64,000 nt of DNA from Diploscapter coronatus. Lineage: Eukaryota > Nematoda > Chromadorea > Rhabditida > Rhabditidae. This document shows positions 13,159 through 24,048 of this stretch, piece by piece (position 1 is the stretch's first letter; every line of letters starts with the position of its first letter). The position numbers and the translations under genes are program-made. The stretch is taken from contig OZ038422.1 in the NCBI GenBank assembly GCA_964036155.1, positions 29,287,201 to 29,351,200 of the forward strand. Direction: 5' to 3'. The notes under the pieces were generated by a model. That model ran no database searches. It was not told the DNA's origin and saw only the letters and a program-made list of their open reading frames with translations.

Positions 13159-14352
13159 TTTTATTCTTTAATTAATTTTAAAATTTGTACTGATTTAGGA
13201 AATAAATCTTGCACTCATACATAAATAAATTTTTAAATCAATATATAGTCGAAACAAAGATGTGAATTTATAAAGTTTGATAAGTTTAGGAAACTCCTAA
13301 TAGTGATACTACAAATTCTGGCGAATATTTATTGATTGGTGTAACACATGCGCTTCGAAAGCGAAGGGTTGATAGCTATTTTATAACATAGCTCAGCATT
13401 CCTAATACTACTCAATCGATATTTCGTGCTCAAGCATTAAATTAAATGAATTCGAATGATTGCCCCATACCTATTATCGATAAGAGTGAGTTAGCAATTT
13501 AATTTCTTCCTCATATAATTAAAATTGAAACTCCTAGGTATATCGTCGTGTTGCATTTAGAATTATTGTCTAACCTGACAAAAACCATGTATCCAAATGA
13601 ATAAACATAGTATGTTCTATTGTAAATCCATATTTTTAATTAAGAATAATCATAAGGTAAAACATATTCATTAGAGCCATAAGTGTTTATATAAAAAAAA
13701 AAAAACAATTACACATTATCAAATATGAAGCTTATCCAATAATCAATTTATAAGGAACGAATCTTTCAAGAAAGATTTTTGGAGTTCGAGTTCATTCAAA
13801 CCTAGGCGGATTTTCAATCAGACTTAAAACAATTACAGGAGAATTGTGCAAAGGAAGAATGACGAGCATTATTGCTTCTTTGAAAATACACGAAGTAACT
13901 GCGCAATCTATCAGGGCTGGACGAAATTTTGGGGTCTGGCAAAATTGGAGTTTTCAGTTTTGAGTCGTCAAAATTTTCAATTTCGTCCAGCCCTGATCAT
14001 TATGGACATTTCGATGGAGGTTCATTCGAATTTATTCCTCTTCCGGCTATCGTTATGCTTATTATAACACGATTAAGAACAGATAGACCTTTCTCTTTCT
14101 GAAATATTCAAAACCAAAAATTAATTACTTGTTTTTTTTAATGCCCATATGAATCTCGAATAATAATCAAATTTGAGTCATCTCAAACTCCTTTCATTTG
14201 ATTCCAAATTCTTTTTACTTTATTAGTAAAGTCCCAATTGAATTCAAGAATGATCAAAACCCTTTGAAAGAAACGGCACTTCTTCACGCCGCATTGATTG
14301 GAATGTGTTTCACCTCTCTGCCTTTATCCTCGAGAACGGTGCCACAGCCTTC
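13159..14352. other. Intergenic between the Hsp70-Kelch gene and 5S rRNA
   Basis: AT-rich; contains the presumed promoter of the divergent Hsp70-Kelch gene next to 13158 and a hairpin element at 13910-13997. No heat-shock-element array (repeated GAA/TTC boxes) stands out just upstream of 13158. No coding exon is supported. Confidence 0.45.
13910..13997. mobile_element. 88-bp hairpin element (MITE-like)
   Basis: The outer arms are an exact inverted repeat, ATCAGGGCTGGACGAAATT and AATTTCGTCCAGCCCTGAT, with a second internal inverted stretch around AAAATT. The element carries no ORF and could fold into a near-perfect hairpin. It is probably a non-autonomous DNA transposon or foldback element. 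The target duplication is not certain. Confidence 0.6.
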
Positions 14353-14471
14353 GCTTACGGCCATACCACGTTGAGAACACGCCATCCCGTCCGATCTGGC
14401 AAGTTAAGCAACGTCGGGCCTGGTTAGTACTTGGATCGGAGACGGCTTGGGAATCCCAGGTGTTGTAAGCT
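14353..14471 (+). rRNA. 5S ribosomal RNA
   Basis: The sequence starts GCTTACGGCCATACCACG, contains the conserved CGTCCGATCTGGCAAGTTAA and GTACTTGGATCGGAGACG segments, and ends GGTGTTGTAAGC followed by a T run (polymerase III terminator). The 5' GCTTAC pairs with the 3' GTAAGC. It closely resembles C. elegans 5S rRNA, and differences in the GGGCCTGG / CCCAGGTG arm compensate, so the gene looks functional. It is a single copy here, not a visible tandem array, and no SL1 RNA gene was seen beside it. Confidence 0.95.
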
Positions 14472-15026
14472 TTTTAGAAAATTTTCAGCCAATGTTTGAA
14501 GGTTCTAGTTAGTTAGAGAGCGCAAGTCCCGCCCATTCTGAAGTCGAAGTCAAGGAAGGCAATTTCGCTAAAATTTTTGCGAAGCGGTTTTCTCACTTTT
14601 CTTTTTCACTATTAGACATGAGCTTAGGGAACATTTTTGCTTCCGGAACATGCCCCCGAAACTTGAATTGAGCCGGTCAAAACGTACAGTGAAAATTTCA
14701 AATCGTTTGTTTGAGCCTTGCAGACCCCGTTCATCATTTCCTCAAGCTGAATACGAAAAGACAGTCCTTTCTGGTTATTTTGAGCAAAAAATCCCATAAA
14801 ATTCGGTCAAGACGCCCGAAGACGCGCCCAAAAATATTTTTTTGCTGAAATAACGTAATACAAAGCTATTTGACACTTGTTTCATAGATTTTTGCGCTCA
14901 AATTGCAGAATGAGCGTGGCCTATCATTTTGGGAATAATAAAAAACCCATAGGAACTTTGGAATATTCTAGAAACAGGCAAAGAAATTCAAACAAACGTT
15001 CTTACAAGGCCGTTCTCCCTCTGAAT

Positions 15027-15130
15027 TCGGAAAAATCTTGCAGAGATTATTTCACTGCTGCGCCATTGTCCCGCCGCAGGAAAATAACCTCTGCACAACT
15101 GCTGCACAATCTCTGCAATATTTTTCCGAG
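15027..15130 (-). mobile_element. 104-bp MITE, copy 1
   Basis: The right end reads AATCTCTGCAATATTTTTCC followed by GAG, and the left end is its imperfect inverted repeat. The whole unit is nearly identical to the reverse complement of 24049-24154, including the internal CCTGCGGCGGGACA block, so the two copies lie in opposite orientations. No ORF. A target-site duplication was not identified. Confidence 0.75.
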
Positions 15131-15326
15131 TCGCCAAAATGAACAATTGTCGTCTGTACGCACATTTTGAGGCTCAAAAAGGGGAGAGAAAGAAACGCGT
15201 CCTTTTACTTTATTCCAAGTGATCATTCATCAACAATAACACTCCTTCTTTTCAGTTTTATTTCTAACGTTAAACGTCACGATATTCTCATATTTTTCCT
15301 AATCGGTTAATTTTATTCTGCAGCTT

Positions 15327-15410
15327 CTCAGCATATTGGGTCATGGCCTTTAAATGGGCCCATATGGGCCCATGGCCGACCCATTTGGACCCATAACCCA
15401 ATATGCTGAG
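15327..15410. mobile_element. 84-bp palindromic element
   Basis: Terminal arms CTCAGCATATTGGGT and ACCCAATATGCTGAG are exact inverted repeats, and the interior contains repeated GGGCCCAT / CCCATTTGG blocks that also pair. Short, ORF-free and strongly self-complementary, so a MITE or foldback element is likely. No second copy was found in this window. Confidence 0.6.
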
Positions 15411-16476
15411 AGTTGCATAATAGAACAATTGTAAGGCATTGATGTCTGTCATCACCGGAATAAGCAAAGAAAGAATGATTAATTTGAAAATTGCAGGGCA
15501 TTGAGACATTAGAACATTGATAAAATGATTAAAAAAGATCTGGAATGGCTATACCGTGCCACTTTACTAATGCCTTGTAGTATTCCAAATTATTAAAACA
15601 CAAAGTGACTAGGAGAAACGAGAAAGAATATCGATATGTCGAAACAAAATGATACTTGATAAACGTTGCCGGTTTTAGTGTGAGTAGAATCGAATAAAAT
15701 TCGAAGTAAGATATTTTAGAATATTTCTTTTTATAAATAGTGAAAATTTCAACTGACATTTCCGCGAATAAAGAAACAAGGCAGATTAATGACGACCCGA
15801 AACCAAATAGTTTTGTCCTTCAACCTATCACACATATCAGCTAAATCTGAAATTTTTAATTCATTTTTATAGAGTTGTAGAGTACAAATACTAACGACGT
15901 TTCATCACTTATCTTTTTTTGGATATATTGATTAATGATGCCGAAATTTTATGAACTTATCAGTAATTTGATTAATCACCTCATTTATATTATGAAATAA
16001 AGTTATGAATTCATTCGATATCGAATCATTCATTTGATTTGATAAATTGGGCAAATGAAAATGGAATGAAAACAAAATGCCGAGGAACTATAATCTTTCC
16101 TTATCAAGACAAAACGGCACATATTGCTTCGAATCAAAACTGAAAACGAAAAATAGCATCATTTAATAAATTTATAGTTTTCTTTATCAGTAAGGAAGCT
16201 TTAAAACAAATTCCTAAGATGATTGGGCTTTATAAGAGGCTTTCATTACATATTCGTCGAGATGATTAACTTTTCATACGGTCAAACTATTTCTATTTTA
16301 GCATACGGATATATAACAATTCTGTAATTTCCAAAGTTAAATGTGATTATGAATTCTGATTAGTGCATGAAATTTTATGTCCTAATTATTTTAATGTCAT
16401 GCTGTTGTGATAAATTGAAGTTTGTTCTAATTTGAATCTATCCTCTTGATAATATTTTTTTTCCTATTTTAGAAAA

Positions 16477-19400
16477 ATGAAGAGCGCAGCTCTTGCGATC
16501 ATTTTACTAGCTCTGTTCTGTTTGGCTGAATTTGCGGTTGCAGAAGGTAATTTTTATTCTATGTTATTCTACTATATTTTATTTAGATTGTCTTCCTTAC
16601 ACAAACATTACTTCCTACTTCACATTCGGTCAATATCCCAATCTTCAAAATTATTGCTCGAAGGAAATCACTTGCACGTTTAATGTAAATATTCTTTCAA
16701 TCTTATACCTTGTCAGTTATAAAGAATTTCTAGGTAACGGTTCGACCAGATTATTACGTTTCATTTTACATCAGGGGAGTGATGGTAGGATCGGACTACT
16801 ACACAATTAGTGATTCTGGAGGACACTATGTTTACAGGCGAGTACTTTATCCGGCTTTCGTCATTTCTGCGAGCTTTAAAATTGAACATACGATTTTATC
16901 CTTCAGCTTTCTTTCTAGAACTTGTGCTTCATATTCTTCTTCATTTAGAAGAAAGGAAAACATTATCGCGTTGACAACTTATAGATTTTACGAAGAACTA
17001 TTAAAATAATGTGTCGATAAAAGAACATTAATTTCAGCGAACGACTAAATGATTCGCATTACTTTTACTTCCCGGAAGGAGTTAACAGCTTCACTCTTTA
17101 CTGTCCGCCTAATTCAACGTTCAACTCAACAATTTACATTCAAGCGTCCTATACTAAATGTAATTTTCTTCATTAAACGTTAAAAGCGGTCAAATTTAGT
17201 GCCATCATCGATAAATGCGACATATTCGACGGGACCCGACAAGAGGGCTGTTCTGCTTGCGCAAAATCCCGATCTAGAAAAGAATATCATCACGGCAAAC
17301 CAGTCGAAATCAGTGAGATTTTAGAACGCATTATTGCTAGTTTGAAAAATTGAATGAGCTGAAAAGAAACATGACTTCCTTTATGTGAAAATGTCATTCA
17401 TTAATTTCGTCGGAAAAGCATAAGACTTAATTCGAGTACCTTTTTTCTTAGTAGTTTATGGCAAAATATACTCATTTCAGCTAACTGTCGACCTTCTATT
17501 AGAATTTGATGATCCATTTGATTATTCTACGGGATATTTGGTTTATGGTGGTCCGAATAATGTTCCTCTGGGAAGGTAAGAGATTTGCGAATAAATCAAA
17601 ATCAATCAATGTAATGAATAATTCATGTTTTAGCCTATTCTTCTGGTATATTCAAAACCAAACGTTCGATTCATCACCTTACAATCAAATCACGATTGTA
17701 CAAATTTCCTTTCTACTTGGCGATATATTTATTATTAATGTTCCAGAGAGTCAGTCCTTTTAAAATTTTGATCAATTCTATTATTACTGAAATATTGGTT
17801 ACATCATTATTGACGTAACCAATACGATACTTATGTTTGATTAAAATGATAACTGAGAATAACATGCGAATCTGAGATACTACAGCATATTCAGAAATGT
17901 TGAAACTTGACCTCTGTCGACCTTCCGAAATTGACTGAAGCTAAGGCTCGATTTTTTTCGGACTTCCAACATTCCTGAGCATATTTTCTATCGATTATGA
18001 TCTTCAAAGATAGTATTGGTTTCTTTCAGATACTGCCAAATACAAGTCAGCAGATGGAACTGTTTCTAGACATCACACGATGAAAGCCCAGGTGAACGCC
18101 AGTAATGCCTGGGACGTAGTTCTGGATGCGAGGAATGGTCCTGCTGCTCTCACAATCTGGACCTATGATTTAGATCCACCGAGTTTTCTTGCAGGCATTA
18201 CATTTGATAGTGATGTTAGTTTTTTGTTGTACTTATGCATTTAAAAATTCTAACTACTTGAATTTTTCTTTAATTTTAATGTTGGTTTGCAACGATGAAC
18301 TTATAAAAATAATTCCAAAATCCTAACTAACTTTGACAATATGTTTTAGAATGATTCAACAGTGTACCTCGATGCAGGAGCTCCAACCAGCCATGACATT
18401 TATCGAATAGCTACATACAAGTAATAATTAATGTTGATATTGCAATCAAAATAAATATTTCAGGAAGAACTCAGATGACAATCTACTCCCTCAACTTCTT
18501 TCGCCCCATCTCATAACATTTTATGCCACAAAAGGAATTCACACTCTGCATCTTACATTTAGCATTAATAGCAAAGAATATGGTTGGTAAAACGCGTTTT
18601 ATATTGTATCAGTCAAATTAAGTGACAGTTCGTGTGTTAAAGAGTGTCTTACGAGAAATGTGCGTATGAACTATGTGCAAAGAGGCAGAGTGCCAAAGAA
18701 AGAGTCAGCAGGGGACAATGGAAAGAGTAGTACGCAATTCTGTGCCTCTTGCCTTTCTCGCTATCTTTCGATATACGAACTTTCACTTCATTTAACCGAA
18801 ACAATATGTAATAGCTAAGAATAATCTTCAAAATTCGACAAAAAAGCATAGAAAAATAAGCATAATTTATAATACCATTAGTTTTATGTGTCCCCTATTT
18901 CAATCAAATCTGCTTGCGCTTTCTAACAACGAGCAAACGCTTTAGCCACTCTACCAGAGGAGATATGAATATGAGGCTAAATCTCCACGTTACGTGCCTT
19001 CCTCGAGGAAATTTCTTTTTCTCTTTTCATATCAAATGCTCTCTAACCTAGCGATATAGAGCGGTTATAGTATGGAAAAAAGATATCATATAATTTTTTT
19101 CTGGGTATCGATTTGATTAGAAAACGGAGTAGCAATGAGAAGATGATACAAATCATCACAGCTTGCTAGTGGTTTGAATATAATTCGATGTATTTCAGAT
19201 GAATTTTATAACCCTACAATTGGTAGAAGAGGGTTCTTCACATCGCGATGGTATCCGTTTCCCTCATATGTCGACAATTATCCAGCGTTCAATAATGGAG
19301 CTTTGAGTTGTAAGATTTTTTTTTTAATATCTTGCACTATTATTGAAAATGAAATTTTTCAAGTATCTGGAGCAAATGTGAGCGGCATCAGCGTAACCAG

Positions 19401-19849
19401 CGCCAACATATACTTTAACGACCCTCAAGGATCTCAAACTAGGGAAATGAAATTTCAGATTTTGGATGCAAATAGAAATGATTTCACACAGCATTTGTAA
19501 GAATTCGTTTTTCTTTTATTCCTACACAAAAGGAAATAATTACGATGAATATTAAATAAGCAAAATATCTTAATCCATGATCATGAAATTTAAATTTAGA
19601 GACAACCAGACAGTCAGCTATAACTCAACATTCTTCAGTGGAAATGGAAAATATCTGACATGGGACTTTTTCGACAACACAACAAATGGTGTAATAACTG
19701 ATTCTGGCTATTACTTCACATTCGAATTTGGATCTACCAGTAAATTAAGCTTGGGGGCTCCTAGAAAAAGACACCGGGACACCAGTTTTTTTTTCTTTTC
19801 GTCTCTTGCTTCCTCATACTATTTCTTAGAAAAAGTGGTCTTTTTCTAG
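16477..19849 (+). CDS. Secreted CUB-like domain protein, unit A
   Basis: Thirteen exons give 539 aa: 16477-16546, 16587-16684, 16734-16837, 17038-17159, 17200-17312, 17481-17575, 17634-17749, 18030-18214, 18350-18420, 18464-18586, 19170-19309, 19364-19496 and 19600-19849. Residues 1-22 are a signal peptide (core ALAIILLALFCLAEFAVA). A first nematode CUB-like domain follows (DCLPYTNITSYF ... QNYCS ... TCTFNVTV), then a mixed middle part, and a second CUB-like region starting LNIIRCISDEFYNP and including TWDFFDNTTN and GYYFTFEF. Many NxS/T sites suit a secreted glycoprotein. The exon 3 donor must be GC (AG then GCGAGT) to keep frame. The final exon runs into a MITE at 19756 that supplies the last ~30 residues and the stop, ending in a hydrophobic tail. 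In C. elegans this family includes many infection-induced secreted proteins; that role is inference here. A shorter reading would stop at 17761 if exon 7 were not spliced. Confidence 0.78.
18890..18975 (-). other. Degenerate tRNA-like segment in a CUB-like intron
   Basis: On the minus strand the sequence has a D-arm/A-box look (CTGGTAGAGTGGCTAAAGCG) and, some 35 nt later, a weak B-box (GCAGATTTGATTG). A further decayed copy lies in the duplicate unit near 22680-22765. Stems do not close well, so it is at best a tRNA relic or tRNA-derived repeat. Confidence 0.25.
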
Positions 19850-19854
19850 GAGTC
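19756..19854. mobile_element. 99-bp Mutator-like MITE inserted in an exon
   Basis: The ends GGCTCCTAGAAAAAGAC and GTCTTTTTCTAGGAGTC are inverted repeats with one mismatch. The flanks AAGCTTGGG (19747-19755) and AAGTTTGGG (19855-19863) form a 9-bp target duplication with one mismatch, the length typical of Mutator-superfamily elements. Comparison with unit B, where AGCTTGGGTAAGTA is continuous, shows that the insertion split the end of exon 13 just before its donor. The interior contains TCATACTATTTCTTA, the dispersed motif seen across the window. Confidence 0.8.
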
Positions 19855-19869
19855 AAGTTTGGGTAGGTA

Positions 19870-20374
19870 CAGGGTGTTTCAAGTTTATCTACCTATTTTA
19901 TTTTTTGAATAACTCTTTTATTTTTGATCCAAATTGAGTACGGTTTCTTGCATAGTACTCTTTTTACCTTATGGTTTTGTTCGGTACAACTCTTGAGTCG
20001 AAACCAATTACCCATACCCATAAAACCACCTGTTTTGACAAGCAAATTTTTGACATCTAAGAAAATTTTCAAAAACTCATATCTCCCTGTGTGTGCACAT
20101 TCTAGAATAAGTTCTGGAACAAAAGTTGATCACCATGTCCATTTACACAAAATATTGGAAGGAAGAATTTTTTCAACACCATTTACGTGTAAACACAGTA
20201 CGGGTATATAGGGTAACTTTTTCTCGTCAAAAATATTATCCTAAAATTTTATCTTTATTTTTACATTATTCTCCTACTCAAGATCTACAAAATAAAAATA
20301 ATCATTCAATTTGGTCCAGAAATAAGGAAGTTATTCAAAAAAATAAAATGGGGAGATAAACTTGAAACATCCTG
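19870..20374. mobile_element. ~505-bp Tc1/mariner-type MITE
   Basis: The left end CAGGGTGTTTCAAGTTTATC and right end GATAAACTTGAAACATCCTG are inverted repeats that extend, with mismatches, for about 46 bp (through TTTGAATAACT). The unit is flanked by TA on both sides (19868-19869 and 20375-20376). TA duplication and terminal CAGGGT point to a Tc1/mariner-related non-autonomous element. No transposase-like frame is present. It lies exactly between the two CUB-like units. Confidence 0.8.
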
Positions 20375-20401
20375 TATGTTATTCTACTATATTTTATTTA
20401 G

Positions 20402-23400
20402 ATTGTGCTCCTTACACTAACATTACTTCCGACTTTACATTCGGTCAATATCCCAATCTTCAAAATTATTGCTCGAAGGCAATCAATTGCACGTTTAATG
20501 TAAATATCTTTTTTTCAATATTATAAACACCTCTTCAGTTATGAAGAATTTTTAGGTAACGGTTCCACGAGATTCTTATGCTTCATTTTTCATCAAGGGA
20601 ACGATGGTAGGATCGGACTACTACACAATTAGTGATTCTGGAAGGCACTATGTTTTCAGGCAAGTATTTTATCTGGGTTTCGTCATTTCTGCGAGATTTA
20701 TAACTGAAGGTACGATTTTATATTTCAGTTTTCTCTTCTAGAACTCGTGTTTCATATTCTTCTTCGTTTAGAAGAAAGGAAAACATTACCGCGTTGACAA
20801 CTTATAGATTTTACGTAGCATTATTAAAATAATGTGTCGATAAAAGAACATTAATTTCAGTGAACAACTAAATACTTGGCATAAATTTTACTTCCCGGAA
20901 GGAGTTAACAGCTTCACTCTTTACTGTCCGTCTAACTCAACGTTTAACTCAACAATTTACATCGAAGCGTCCTATCATAAATGTAATTTTCTTCATTAAA
21001 CGTTAAAAGCGGTCAAATTTAGTGCCATCATCGATAAATGCGACATATTCGACAGGACCCGACAAGGGGGCTGTTCTGCTTACGCAAAATCTCTGGACGA
21101 GAAAGAATGTCATCATGGCAAATCAGTCAAAATCGGTGAGATTTTAGGACGCATTATTGCTAGTTTGAAAATTGTACGAACTGAAAAAACATGACTTCCT
21201 TTATGTGAAAATGTCATTCATTAATTTCGTCGGAAAAGCATAAGACTTAATTCGAGTACCTTTTTTCTTAGTAGTTTATGGCAAAATATACTCATTTCAG
21301 CTAACTGTCGACCTTCTATTAGAATTTGATGATCCATTTGATTATTCTACGGGATATTTGGTTTATGGTGGTCCGAATAATGTTCCTCTGGGAAGGTAAG
21401 AGATTTGCGAATAAATCAAAATCAATCAATGTAATGAATAATTCATGTTTTAGCCTATTCTTCTGGTATATTCAAAACCAAACGTTCGATTCATCATGCT
21501 ACAATCAAATTACGATTGTACAAATCGACCCCCAATATTACGATATAGTTATTATCAATGTTCCAGAGAGTCAGTCCTTTTAAAATTTCGATCAATTCTA
21601 TTTTATAACTAAAATATTAGTTACGTCATTATTGGTGTAATCAATACGATGCTCATATTTGATTAAAATGATAAATGAGAATAACGTGCGAATCTGAGAT
21701 AATACAGCATACTCAGGGATGTTGGAACTTGGCCTCTGTCGATCTTTCGAAATTGACCGAGACCGAGGCTCGATTTTTTCGAACTTCCACAACATCTCTG
21801 AGCATATTTGTTATCGATTATGATCTTCCAAGATAGTATTGATTTCTTTTAGATACAGCCAAATACAAATCAGCAGATGGAACTGTTTCTAGACATCGCA
21901 CGATGAAACCCCAGGTGAACGCCAGCTATGCCTGGGACGTAGTTCTGGATGCGAGGGATGGACCTTCTGCTCTCACAATCTGGACCTTTGACTTATCGTT
22001 CGATCTATTGAGTTTTCTTGCAGGCATTACATTTGATAGTGATGTTAGTTTTTGTTTTATTTATGCATTTCAAAATTCTAAATACCTATGTTTTTCTTCA
22101 ATTTTGATATTAGCTTTTAGCGAAGAAATTATAAAAAAAAAATAATTCCAAAATTTTAACTAATTTTGACAGTATGTTTTAGAATGATTCAACAGTGTAC
22201 CTCGATGCAGGAGCGCCAACCAACAATGACATTTATCGAATCGCTACATACAAGTAATAATTAATGCTGATATTGCAATAAAATAGATATTTCAGGAAGA
22301 ACTCCGACGGCAATCCATTCCCTCAACTTCTTTCGCCATATCTTATAACATTTTATGCCACAAAAGGAATTCACACTCTGCATCTCACATTTACCTATGA
22401 TGCCAAAGAGCGTGGTTGGTAAAGCGCGTTTTATATTGTATCGGTCAAATGAAATAACAGTTCGTGTGTTAAAGAGTTCCTTGCGAAAAATGCGCGTATG
22501 AACTATGCACAAAGAGAGGCAGAGTGCCAGAGAAAAAGTTAGCGAAGAATAATGGAAAGAGTGGTACGCAATTTCCTGTGTCTCTCGCCTTTCTCGATAT
22601 TTTTCGACATACGAACTGTCACCTACTTTGACCGAAACAATATGTAGGTATAGGAAAACAAGCATATAATTAGAATACCGCTAGTTTTATGTGTTCCCTA
22701 TTTCAATCAAATCTGCTCGCATTTGTTAGCAATGAGCAAACTCTTTAGACATTCTGCCAAAGAAGATATGAATATGAGGCTAAATCTCCACGTTACGTGC
22801 CTTCTTCGAGGAAGCTTCTTTTTCTCTTTTCATATCAAATGCTCTCTAACCTAGCGATATAGAGCGGTTATAGTATGGAAAAAAGATATCATATAATTTT
22901 TTTCTGGGTATCGATTTGATTAGAAAACGGAGTAGCAATGAGAAGATGATACAAATCATCACAGCTTGCTAGTGGTTTGAATATAATTCGATGCATTTCA
23001 GATGAATTTTATAATCCTACAATTGGTCGAAAAGGGTTCGTCACATCAGGATGCTATTCGTTTTCCTCATATGTCTATTATCTAACATTCGATTTTGGAA
23101 CTTTGAGTTGTAAATTTTTTAAAAAATATTTCGCGCTATTATTGAAAATTAAAATTTTCAAGTATCTGGAGCAAATGTGAGCTGCATTAACATAACCAGC
23201 GCCAACATATTCTTTAACGATCCTCAAGGTTCTCAAACTGGACTAATGAGAATCCAAATTTGGGATGCAAATGGAAATGATTTCACACAGCATTTGTAAG
23301 AATTCGTTTTTCTTTTATTCCTACACAAAAGGAAATAATTACGATGAATATTAAATAAGCAAAATATCTTAATCCATGATCATGAAATTTAAATTTAGAG

Positions 23401-23659
23401 ACAACCAGACAGTCAGCTATAACTCAACATTCTTCAGTGGAAATGGAAAATATCTGACATGGGACTTTTTCGACAACACAACAAATTACGGAAGAGTTGA
23501 TTCTGGCTATTACTTCACATTCGAATTTGAACCAAAATACACCAATAAATTGAGCTTGGGTAAGTAATTAACATAAAAATTGACCAGAGAAAGTATATAA
23601 TTTTAGGTATGCCTATAATGATCGCTCTGGCTATCAGGTTGCTTTCAAGTTTCGCTTGA
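20402..23659 (+). CDS. CUB-like unit B (tandem copy lacking its own signal-peptide exon)
   Basis: A tandem copy of exons 2-13 of unit A, with an extra last exon: 20402-20499, 20556-20659, 20861-20982, 21023-21135, 21301-21395, 21454-21569, 21853-22043, 22183-22253, 22296-22418, 22973-23109, 23163-23295, 23399-23559 and 23607-23659. All phases match unit A, length changes are in multiples of three, and no stop interrupts it, so it looks functional. It has no first exon: the copied DNA begins inside intron 1. Exon 1 of unit A (phase 1) can splice directly to 20402, giving 528 aa. The third exon again ends at a GC donor (TTCAG then GCAAGT). The last exon encodes GMPIMIALAIRLLSSFA, a short hydrophobic tail that may be a GPI-type signal or a wrong frame. 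Exons 5-7 are nearly identical to unit A while exon 3 and the second CUB-like region have diverged. Confidence 0.72.
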
Positions 23660-24048
23660 TTTTGTTCGGTAAAATATGGATCTAAGACACAATAATTCTC
23701 ACTTTATTTAACCAAAACTATCAATTCGAAATAAAGTCGTGCATAAAATATTAATGATATGCTCATCATTTGCACGAATGAATGTTTTTTTGCTGTCCGA
23801 ATATTTCGATTGTCTGGAAACTATTAACAAAGTATTGCCGATGAACGATAACTTGGAATAAAGTAAAAAGGATTCGTTCTTCTCCGCCCTTTGTAAGTCA
23901 CGGATCACCCTCGATTTGACGATTTTTTGTGTTAATTATCGATAATTAATCAATTAATTTCTATCAATATCGATAGAGGGAAATAATTGGCAAGTATTCA
24001 TGCACGAAAATCCTGCTAATTCAGATGAAGGAACGAAGATAATAAGGA

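Larger units (their letters stand above)
14472..16476. other. Intergenic with inverted-repeat elements
   Basis: No coding exon is supported. An open frame at 14877-15170 is a chance frame running across a MITE. The region holds two short inverted-repeat elements (15027-15130 and 15327-15410) and a segment, TTAGAGAGCGCAAG near 14513, shared in inverse orientation with 24372-24388. The segment nearest 16476 is the 5' flank of the CUB-like gene. Confidence 0.5.

Noticed and set aside
14877..15170. 97-aa plus-strand open frame
   Set aside because: Crosses a MITE; its RRRKITSAQLLHN-type residues come from the inverted repeat itself.
14100..15300. SL1 spliced-leader RNA gene beside the 5S gene
   Set aside because: Looked for GGTTTAATTACCCAAG or its complement in the flanks; not present.
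17750..17763. End of the first CUB-like gene at the TAA at 17761
   Set aside because: A GT donor at 17750 leads in frame to further exons that are conserved in both copies and keep phase through to the second CUB-like region.
19310..19363. Read-through without an intron between CUB-like exons 11 and 12
   Set aside because: Open in copy A, but the same reading meets a stop in copy B (near 23178), while the splice is in phase in both.
22261..22665. 134-aa minus-strand open frame
   Set aside because: Antisense to a CUB-like exon and intron; no protein-like features.
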